NCBI GenBank assembly: GCA_944321495.1
Contig: CALULP010000022.1
Location: 1-57,647, forward strand
Source of the DNA: an uncultured Bacteroides sp.
GTDB lineage: Bacteria > Bacteroidota > Bacteroidia > Bacteroidales > Bacteroidaceae
Length of the DNA: 57,647 nucleotides
Reading direction: 5' to 3'
Position 1 is the first letter of the stretch; each line of letters starts with the position of its first letter. Position numbers and translations under genes: made by a program. A model generated the notes under the pieces. That model searched no databases. It was not told the DNA's origin and was given only the letters and a program-made list of their open reading frames with translations. Below are positions 1 through 8,400 of this stretch, piece by piece.

Positions 1-590
1 CTTTTACTCACAGCAAAAGTAACAAATTTATTTGAGTAATAATCATGGATTTACAAGAAAAACATTATCTTTGCGAAAGTAATCAAGCGTTCTGTAACAT
101 ATACGGTGAAATCCTTTGTCTATCAATATTTTGTACATGGCAGAGGATATTTCACAAAAAGACTGAAAAAAGGCGGTACAAGACCATGAGCGAAAGCCAT
201 TGAATGTAAGCGCCTTACATTTTTTTTGACTTCGTTCAATTGTCTGAATACGACTTGTACCTTTTAGAATGAATAGCCGCTGATATTCAATGATGTATGC
301 CTGTTGCATCGGTATATAACAAAAAACATCCTTATCATTATTTAATCATCTGCCGCCTGCTACTACAATCATATTCACATGGTAGGGACACAAATAGTAC
401 CTTCCTCCTGGCAACCCATATAGTTATACACTCATGGGATTATTGACATTCACCACGTGTATCCTGTCTTTCAGATTCGGATATTATATGATGCCGGATA
501 ACAATTGGGCTCAATTAACGAAGCGCCGGACTTATATAGAAGAGTATTAGCGACTTCTATGAGAATACTTTCATTTATAAAGAAAATCCA
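1..590. other. AT-rich region without a confident gene
   Basis: This left edge of the window holds no gene I can recognise. A weak 88-codon minus-strand frame lies at 43-309 and is listed separately. On the minus strand a TACTTTTG match near positions 15-22 could be a promoter reading out of the window to the left. From about 310 to 590 I see neither repeats nor a convincing hairpin. The base composition matches the accessory genes that follow rather than the GC-rich core after 12.4 kb. Confidence 0.5.
43..309 (-). CDS. Possible small hypothetical protein (88 aa)
   Basis: An 88-codon ATG-initiated frame on the minus strand. The product would be basic and rich in aromatic residues and Cys, with no signal peptide, membrane segment or motif that I recognise. 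No convincing ribosome binding site or promoter precedes it, and it stands alone at the edge of the island. It may be a remnant of an older gene or a chance frame in AT-rich DNA. I list it because nothing else occupies the stretch; I would not assign any function. Confidence 0.2.
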   Translation of the reverse strand: MQQAYIIEYQRLFILKGTSRIQTIERSQKKCKALTFNGFRSWSCTAFFQSFCEISSAMYKILIDKGFHRICYRTLDYFRKDNVFLVNP

Positions 591-598
591 TACCTTTG
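569..598 (+). promoter_or_regulatory. Candidate promoter of the ADP-ribosyltransferase-like gene
   Basis: TACCTTTG at 591-598 matches the Bacteroidetes -7 element TAnnTTTG. TTTC at 569-572, 18 bases upstream, is a near match to the -33 TTTG. Transcription would begin shortly after 600. This places the upstream TTG codon at 505 outside the transcript and favours ATG 628 as the true start. Confidence 0.5.
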
Positions 599-627
599 CA
601 AAGTATAACACATATAATTTTTCCCTT

Positions 628-1653
628 ATGACTAAATACATGCCACTCTATTTCGCACTATCAAAATCAAAAATAATCAAAGGCAACGGAGAAATCCTCT
701 TGCAGGACGAATTAGTAAAACTATGGCATTTTCTTAATATGCTGACCGGATCCCGATATTCTACCGTTATCATGAGAGGCGAGTCAAATGAAAATTTACG
801 AGAACAATATAACTATGACACAAATACGCCAGACCTGTTGGCACAATGCATATTTATGGCCGGAGAAAAAGGGCGAATCTGCTGGAACGAGAAAAAATTT
901 CTTGACCCCGATGACACTTCCGTGGAAAACTTTTGCGCAATATGCAAAACATTAAATAAGTCCATCAAAGAAGGACGTAAAAGCGGAAACACAAACAGAA
1001 CACAAAAAATACAAGATTTCTTTTCACGCAATCAAGAATTCTGCAGCACCCTTGAATACATAGAAACTTTGGCCGGAAAATATAGAGGACTACCAATCGA
1101 TGTCAGAAAAAAGGTAAACCTTTACTATTTGTCCATAGCCCACACCATCAACAGTCACAAATATCGAAAAGCATCAAGTTTTGTTTCAACAACGACCAAT
1201 CCCCAAGTAGCAGACCTGTTCACAAACGATGCGACTATTTACGGATGGGTGCCAAGAGTAACGATGGAGAGGACAATGCAAAACCAAATCAAGCCCATAG
1301 AATATGTGCTCACTACAAGTAAACCGGATATCAAGCAATTCGGATTTCCCTGCTGTGACACCCCCGTATACCCGGAACAAAAGGAGGTTTCACTAAGATG
1401 CGGCATTCTTCCCCACTTCATCATCGGCTTCCAAGCCGGTTGTCACTTTTACGTAAATCCGGCAATCTTCAGTACCATGAACAAGTTGGAAGAGATAGAC
1501 TCTTTTCAAGAATTGTGTACATTCAAAAAGCATCTTCTTCTATATGGATTAGATATTGACCAATCTGATTTTAAAGAATTCTGCCGCAAAACAAACTTCA
1601 AACGCTACTATACATACAATGGGGACAAGTACCATTTGCACCGCATATATTAG
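628..1653 (+). CDS. ADP-ribosyltransferase-like protein
   Basis: The open frame runs back to a TTG at 505, but a promoter match at 591-598 makes the ATG at 628 the likelier start (341 aa). Three spaced motifs resemble R-S-E class ADP-ribosyltransferases. VIMRGE carries the Arg near residue 50. SSFVSTTTN holds the Ser-Thr-Thr strand near residues 183-191. QKEV near residues 251-254, followed by a short hydrophobic strand, fits the (Q/E)xE catalytic loop. In known members the Arg and the Ser strand hold NAD and the last Glu is catalytic; a Gln two residues earlier is typical of enzymes that do not modify Arg. There is no signal peptide or membrane segment, so it is probably cytoplasmic. It converges on the 966-aa gene with 44 bases between stops. 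The target is unknown, and it could be a toxin or a defence effector. The family call rests on motif reading only. Confidence 0.5.
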   Translation: MTKYMPLYFALSKSKIIKGNGEILLQDELVKLWHFLNMLTGSRYSTVIMRGESNENLREQYNYDTNTPDLLAQCIFMAGEKGRICWNEKKFLDPDDTSVENFCAICKTLNKSIKEGRKSGNTNRTQKIQDFFSRNQEFCSTLEYIETLAGKYRGLPIDVRKKVNLYYLSIAHTINSHKYRKASSFVSTTTNPQVADLFTNDATIYGWVPRVTMERTMQNQIKPIEYVLTTSKPDIKQFGFPCCDTPVYPEQKEVSLRCGILPHFIIGFQAGCHFYVNPAIFSTMNKLEEIDSFQELCTFKKHLLLYGLDIDQSDFKEFCRKTNFKRYYTYNGDKYHLHRIY

Positions 1654-1697
1654 GTGTATATTCCGGCGAGCCGGTATCAATCATCGTTTTCACATCC

Positions 1698-4598
1698 TTA
1701 ATATCGAATTCCGCACTCATACTTTACCAATACCCTTTCGTCCTTTACCTCTATCCTCGTCACCTGTTTTTTCAAGGCATCATACTTCACTTCCCATTTC
1801 ATCTGCACCAGTCCGTCCCATTTGTCAAACCAGCAATGCGAAATGACAGCTCTTCCATCTTCCAACACCACAGAGACATTCAAGTCCGGCGACCAAATGC
1901 TTTCTAATTCTTTCGGAATTTCTTTCATATTTATGATGTCTTTTTCAATCAGTATAAAACGCCCTGTAGCCCGTGGATCATGCCAACACCTTTCTATAAA
2001 CCTATGTGTTTGGCTTAAGAGAAATGCTTGCCAAATAGCATCCTTAGTGAAAGGTAAAGTAATATAATGAAAGGCATGTAACAATCTATATTCTGTTTCC
2101 GTATCCATGCATTCGTCTTTTAAATTAGAATCCTGCTCTAAAGAATGCGATAATGATTTGCGACGAGCATACACCAGAAGTGCAGAATTTCCCTGTTCAT
2201 ACCGACTGAAACTATCCAGTGTATATTCCTTATCCAAAGTCAGATCCGATAAGCATGTTAACAATTCATCCCAGCCATCCTTATATCTTTTCATTTTAAG
2301 TAGGAACAGCTCTCTCATAAAAACATCTGTAAGGATGCTCAACCGTAAGGTTTGTTCGGCTATTCCACGATAAGAAATCCTATTTTTATTTCGCTGAGCT
2401 TTGTCTGCATTGCGTATCTTGCCTGTTTGTTTTGCCAGTATCCGAATGGCTTCTGTTTTTCGGCCACACTGATCATATAAGACACCCAAGTTATTCAATA
2501 CCGCGTTATTTCCATTCGCCAAGGCTGTTTGGTACCACCGTTCCGCTTTACCGTTATTCGGTTGTGTGCCTATTCCCAAATGATACATTTTGGCTAGGTT
2601 CTCGCAAAGTATGCCTCTACACGTGTAATCCTCTTTATTTATGTTATCTATATGTTTGGACGCCCACGCATACAAGGCAAACTTTTCTTCCCTGTCAACT
2701 GTCCACATCGCCTGATTGCAAGCCGCATAGGCAGAACCATACTTCATACCAGTTGCAAAATAAGAAGCTGCCAACTCTCTGTTCTCTTGAAAAATAATTC
2801 CCAAAATATTCCACGCTTCCCCTGTTCCTAGTTTGTCGAGTTCTTCGTCAACCTGCACTATTTTTCCCCAAAGACCATCTTCCCCGTTTTTGGTGACAAA
2901 CGCTCTTTTCATGACTCCAGGCTTCTGTCCGGGCACATCGTAGATGAAAAATAAATTACGTTCATTCAGCTCCGAATCTATTTCTATGGGAGATTGCTGT
3001 AGCTTTCTTATTTCTTCCAACAGCGCTTGGAATTTCTCTTTTGAAAATTGTGGAAATGACCAGTACTCGTGACACAATTCATATTCTATATCCTCATTGA
3101 GATTTACACATGCCTCAACAGGATATACTCCTAATAATTGATGATAAAAATCTTTATAAGCATCACCAGAACAATCGTAACGATAAAAAAAGTCAGTAAA
3201 GAGTCTATCCAGATTAGCAAATCCTTGCAGCTCTCCATAAAAAGCAAAGGCTAACCGATAATCACACATACCCTTGCTTTGCATGAAAGCAAGCAATTCT
3301 TTCCAATCATCCCCTTTTACTATAACAGCAGCAATAGATGAAGTCAGAATTTCGTTCCATGTAAACCTGTTATCTTCTCCTCTTACATAATGACGCATTT
3401 CATTTAAAAGTTGCCTAATGTTGCTGTCTTCCCACAAATCTTTGTAAGCCTCCTCTGCTCTTATTATTATTTCATCAGATAAATCCGCCATATACACATT
3501 AGGATTTCCATGATATTTTTTTTGAAGCAGCGTATCATTGACCCAACTTTTCAGTAACTCTATGTCCTGGCTATCTTGTTCAGACTGTCCCTGTCCGTCA
3601 GGAAATGTTATCTCCGACAGGCATAAATCCGCAACAACAATTTCTTTATTTTCCAGTAGTTCTGATACACAAAAAGATGCAAAATCGGCAAATTCTTTAG
3701 AATTAAACTGTTTTTCATGTTCTCCTTTTAACCAATGAATAAACGGATGACTCTTGTCTGTCAATTGAAAATTACCCATAAGACTTGTTATGTCAAACAA
3801 ATCAGAAAATATTGCTCCATTAATAATTAGAGTAGAAACTATATCATAAACTTTTTCCCAATCAGTATTAAGTTCTTGTAAAATATAACCGCAAAGAGTA
3901 TACCTTTGATATTCTTTCAATAAGTCATACGCTTGTTTAGTCTGTAAAATAGTAGGGATATGGTCTTTTGATGATAAAATCGTTGTCGCAATGTCTTGCA
4001 ATTCCTGCAATATCTGTAACTGACGAATTTTATCAAACGAACAAAAAAGAATTTTTCCTATAAAAAAGCCATAAAGCACTCCCTTCATTTTATTGATTCG
4101 ATAATCTTTCTCAATGGCTCTTTGGTTTAACCTAATGTCTAATTGTATAATTCTTTTTTCTGTATTGGGGAAATGTTCTACGACCATATATTTCCCCCAT
4201 ACCCATTCATAAAATTTGGTTTCAATACTATGTTCTGATCTTGATAAAGTCACACGCTTATCTTGTTCTGAAAAAAATATGAACCTCGTTCCACCTATTG
4301 ATAAATAAATAGTATGGTCACAATAAACAATCCCCGAGTAGACAGAGGGAAACTGCTCATCAGTACATATTTCTATCAGCATAGGATGATCTTCCAAATC
4401 ACTTTCCGGGCGTGTAAAATAAAAAGGCTTCTCATATAATATGATTGCATTATCCACATTGTTTTCCGGAATGGATTCCCAAGAAGAATATCCAAAACCT
4501 CTCAAAGCATAAAATGCCTTAGGGGAAATACTCTCACTCGACAAAATATTATTAAAGTTAAGAGTTGTAGTAGGTATATAGTATTTTTTCATTGCCAC
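1698..4598 (-). CDS. Large protein with Sel1/TPR-like repeats, last gene of the helicase operon
   Basis: 966 aa; a second Met two codons in is an alternative start. I do not recognise a family for the full length. Residues 1-150 form a beta-rich region. The middle is helical. Around 600-725 there are helical pairs of the Sel1/TPR type, including LAKMYHLGIGTQPNNGKAE and LNNLGVLYDQCGRKTEAI. Such repeats normally form a scaffold that binds other proteins. The last 120 residues are again beta-rich. No Walker motif, nuclease motif, signal peptide or membrane segment is visible. It starts 60 bases after the coiled-coil gene, on the same strand, so it is probably cotranscribed with DUF1848, the helicase fusion and the coiled-coil protein. 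I infer a sensor or adaptor role within that module, with low certainty. Confidence 0.75.
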   Translation of the reverse strand: MAMKKYYIPTTTLNFNNILSSESISPKAFYALRGFGYSSWESIPENNVDNAIILYEKPFYFTRPESDLEDHPMLIEICTDEQFPSVYSGIVYCDHTIYLSIGGTRFIFFSEQDKRVTLSRSEHSIETKFYEWVWGKYMVVEHFPNTEKRIIQLDIRLNQRAIEKDYRINKMKGVLYGFFIGKILFCSFDKIRQLQILQELQDIATTILSSKDHIPTILQTKQAYDLLKEYQRYTLCGYILQELNTDWEKVYDIVSTLIINGAIFSDLFDITSLMGNFQLTDKSHPFIHWLKGEHEKQFNSKEFADFASFCVSELLENKEIVVADLCLSEITFPDGQGQSEQDSQDIELLKSWVNDTLLQKKYHGNPNVYMADLSDEIIIRAEEAYKDLWEDSNIRQLLNEMRHYVRGEDNRFTWNEILTSSIAAVIVKGDDWKELLAFMQSKGMCDYRLAFAFYGELQGFANLDRLFTDFFYRYDCSGDAYKDFYHQLLGVYPVEACVNLNEDIEYELCHEYWSFPQFSKEKFQALLEEIRKLQQSPIEIDSELNERNLFFIYDVPGQKPGVMKRAFVTKNGEDGLWGKIVQVDEELDKLGTGEAWNILGIIFQENRELAASYFATGMKYGSAYAACNQAMWTVDREEKFALYAWASKHIDNINKEDYTCRGILCENLAKMYHLGIGTQPNNGKAERWYQTALANGNNAVLNNLGVLYDQCGRKTEAIRILAKQTGKIRNADKAQRNKNRISYRGIAEQTLRLSILTDVFMRELFLLKMKRYKDGWDELLTCLSDLTLDKEYTLDSFSRYEQGNSALLVYARRKSLSHSLEQDSNLKDECMDTETEYRLLHAFHYITLPFTKDAIWQAFLLSQTHRFIERCWHDPRATGRFILIEKDIINMKEIPKELESIWSPDLNVSVVLEDGRAVISHCWFDKWDGLVQMKWEVKYDALKKQVTRIEVKDERVLVKYECGIRY

Positions 4599-4658
4599 TA
4601 AAAATCTAAGTGATTATCCTCTATCATCTTCATATGCCATCTTACTTCGAAGGGGCAT

Positions 4659-5462
4659 TTACTGAATATCCCTAATAAAATGTAAAGCCGCAAGAATCAT
4701 TATTCCAACAATAATAATCCATCGATTGATATTGATGGATTTGGAAAGGGATTCATAGTGTGCGGTAACTGTATTTTTAACATCATCTATTGATTTTTTT
4801 ATATCGCTACAAGTTTTTTGAATGTTGTCGCATGTTTTCGTGAGACTATCCAGTTTTTGAATAATTATTTCTGCTTTTGCTATCGAATCATCTATCTTTT
4901 GGCAAAATTCCCTATGTCGTTCATCCATCTGTCGAGCGACCCCATCTGTATAACCTTTGACTGTAACAGGCAGTTCTGTAATTCTCCCGATTATATTTGA
5001 TAAGGCTTGGTCTTGATTCTCTTTTGACCTATTAAATACCGTTGACAACTCAATAAGTATGTCTTTGATTGTATTTATCTCTGACATAGAGGACTTGAAC
5101 ACCTCACGTAGTGTAATCAATTCATCGACACGTTCTGTGAAAATTATATTTTGTTCTGAGAATTTGTTTAAAGTGTCATTCGTAGAGGATTTGAATTCTG
5201 CGGATATAGTATCACATGATGTTTTCAATACAGCAAAAGTATCTTGAGCTCTAGTAGAAAGACTATCCTGTGACTGCTTCAGTTGTTCTTCCCATTCCTG
5301 AATATCACTACGGAGTTCAGTAATAGATTCTATGTAGTCTCTTACGATTTGCCTCAAATTATTGCTGGCATTTACTGTATTCTCAACCTGCTCCCTGGCA
5401 GAATCTAAGTTTTGAAGATTCTTTTCCAGCCGTTCTAAAGCGGCGTTAATGTCATATGGCAT
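4659..5462 (-). CDS. Tail-anchored coiled-coil protein
   Basis: 267 aa. Nearly the whole protein is heptad-like helix rich in Glu, Asp, Ser and Asn (about residues 5-240). It ends in one hydrophobic segment (WIIIVGIMILAALHFI, about 248-263) and a five-residue tail. There is no N-terminal signal, so the topology should be a C-terminal anchor in the inner membrane with the coiled coil in the cytoplasm. The start lies 3 bases after the helicase stop codon, which suggests translational coupling. The shape recalls chemoreceptor-like or RmuC-like rods, but no signature of either is present. I infer that it places the helicase complex at the membrane or senses membrane state; no function is known to me. 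Confidence 0.8.
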   Translation of the reverse strand: MPYDINAALERLEKNLQNLDSAREQVENTVNASNNLRQIVRDYIESITELRSDIQEWEEQLKQSQDSLSTRAQDTFAVLKTSCDTISAEFKSSTNDTLNKFSEQNIIFTERVDELITLREVFKSSMSEINTIKDILIELSTVFNRSKENQDQALSNIIGRITELPVTVKGYTDGVARQMDERHREFCQKIDDSIAKAEIIIQKLDSLTKTCDNIQKTCSDIKKSIDDVKNTVTAHYESLSKSININRWIIIVGIMILAALHFIRDIQ

Positions 5463-5465
5463 AGT

Positions 5466-8400
5466 CTATAAATTTAGATATTTGTTTGTAAATTCATTTA
5501 TTTTCTCGTCATAGATGAAAAGAGTAATTGTCTTTTTCCCATTTTCTATCAGTTTGTCTTTGATGAAGTCATCATCATCTCGAACTTTAGAGGCAAGGTG
5601 ATTATTGAATGTGTCAATATACTCCCATACTTTAGAGTTGACATGATGGTATAGTGCCATAAAGCCTTCAATATAATTGTTGTAAGCATTTGACTTTAGG
5701 GTTTCGTTGCTGCCTACACCAAGGACAGTTATACAGTATACAAACAAAAGCTGTAGTGCAGCATTGTCTGGATGCGCTCTTAAACAAAGCAGCGTTGCTC
5801 CGTAGAGATGTTTAATATTGTCGATTTCGCTTCCGGATTTGTCTTTTTCAGGATTAATAATGTCAATGTACTTTTCAACTACATTAAACCCATCCTTACC
5901 CTCACTGTCAGTATCATCTTTTAAGGAGTATGGTTCCCCTTTTACTTGATAACCTGTTCTAGCATATTTTGAATTGAAGTATAGATGAATGAAATCCTTC
6001 AGCCATTCGTCATTTCCACTCCGTTCTCTTTCTTTAATACTATTCTCACAAGCTATTCTCATATCCTCTATCGCACGATACCTCTTTTGTTCAAGATTGT
6101 CATAGACGAAAGCCGTTAGATAACCTAAACACTTATCTAAATAATTGCGTCCTTTTTGCTGGTCAATTTCGTTTACTTTTTTTTGAGCTTGCTCTGTCGA
6201 ATAATACTTACGGAAGAATTCAAGCATGTTCTGTTTGAACTCTTCATCTGTGCGCTTGCGGATTTTCAGCTCATAAGTCTGCGATAAATAATCAATAGTC
6301 ACGTCTTCTACAACGCCGATGCAACACAAACGATAGATGGCTTTGTCTGTATCATTCTTATCGCGCTTTTTACAGAATGCAGTTTTCAAATCACAATAGA
6401 TGTTCTCGTATGCATGATGTCTTAACCACTTGTCGTCACCTGAACACTCTGTGATTTTTGCGATAAGCTGTTCAAAATCATCAATTTTCTTTAAGTCTAG
6501 TTTGCCATATTGGTCTTCATTGATGTCTGTCCATCCTTGTGCTTGGGATATTTGGGAGATCGCATTCTTAACCGATTTCTCAAAACCTTCTGGATCTTGT
6601 TTTATGTTATTCTCCCATGACACTACAACACTTGCATTGCCATCTTCATCTGCATTAGCCATCGCTTGATAAATACCTTCAACAATGTTATCCTCACCTT
6701 CAAGCGGTTTAAGTAGATAGGCCGGTGTATATTCTGGATAACTGCTGAGGATTTCAATCAGTAAACTAGATATATATGAGCATAGGTTATAATCAAAATT
6801 GATGTGCTTATAAATAGGAGTCAATGTATTCAAGTATATATACCCGTATTGCTTGTTGTTGTCCTCTTCCGAAATAATTGTAATACTCTTTTTAGGTGCA
6901 GAAACTTTTAAGCATACATCTTCACTGCCAGTTAAATCTCTCAGCCTACCTTGTACTTCCATCAAACGAGTTGGCATTACATTTAATAATCGGTCTGTCA
7001 ATTCCCAAAGAATAACTTTTTCTTTATACAATCCTCTGAAAGAATTGTTGTGAAACCACAAATTGATATCCTTGTCAATATTTTCAAGATATCTGTTCTC
7101 TCGAATAATACCTATGATCTTATCTATCTGCTCTTTTGTTGCACCATTATGCAGGCATAAATCCCGAATGTCATCAGCAAGCACAAATTTATTCTTATAA
7201 TTTTCAAGCCACATAGGGTCGTCCTGTCCCATCCGATACATCCGATAGCGGATATAATTGATTTTATCAATCGTTAATTCTATATACTCTGTTGGGTCAA
7301 AAAGAACATAAGAAATCGCGTGCTTTTTGTCACGACCGCCACGCCCTGCTTCCTGAACATAACTCTCGATAGACGAAGGATGATTGATATGGATTGTATA
7401 GCGGATATTAGGCTTATCAATACCCATACCAAATGCTTTGGTAGCAACCATCACGCTTTTCTTATTCTCATTAAACAATTTCATATCTCCAGTTGGATGA
7501 TTGCCTCCAACAAAAGTTCCGATTTCCAAATCTTGTCTATTGATCCGTAATTCTGAAGATATACCAGTGTGAGTTCCCTTAACACTATCTTCAACTCCGA
7601 ATGTTCCATGAGCATGAGGACAGAATATTATTCCGGCATTGGGATAATGTTGGGTACTATCTGAAGCAAAGAAGCTGTCCGATTCGAAGCCAGGAATATG
7701 TGCAATCTGTGTTTCCGCTGTCTCATTTTGATTAAGCAGCGCAATATCAGATGGTATCTCATGAAGAAGAGAATACATCCTGTTTTTCTTTTCTGTTGCA
7801 ACAATGTCCTTTAGCTCCCAATCAGATTTAGCTGTTAGCACATACTGCTCTGATGGCTCTCGTAGCTTATCAAAGTTTGACCGCACCTCCACAATTCGAT
7901 AAGTTAGCTCTGGACGAGCATCTGACTCGGGTCTAACTATCGTTTCACTATCAATGGTGAGATTACCTCCAAGAGTCAACTCTCGCTCTACATCAGCAAG
8001 CACATCAAAAGAGGCTGTAGCAGTAAGTCCTATGATTGAAAGCGGGCGTTGTGATTTAGTATGCATGAAGTTAATCATGTTTCTCCCAAGATGTAAATAT
8101 GAAGTACGAAAATCATGCCCCCATTCTGAAACACAATGAACCTCATCAATAATGCCGTAAGAAAAATAGACATGATTCTTCTTTGTCATTGTTAGTAAAC
8201 TCGAACGGAAGTTTTTCATCATAAACCGTTCCGGCGAAAGCAACATGAAAAGGACAGTGCCATTTTGGAGCAAATTCAGTTTCTTTGCTTTCTCTTTTGC
8301 ATTCATTAGACTATTAACACAATCGCAAACGTCAATACGGGATTCGCGCAGACCTCGTATCTGGTCAACCATAAGAGATACCAAGGGATCGACAATAACG

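Noticed and set aside
505..627. TTG-initiated extension of the ADP-ribosyltransferase-like gene
   Set aside because: A -7 element at 591-598 lies inside it, so the ATG at 628 is the better start.
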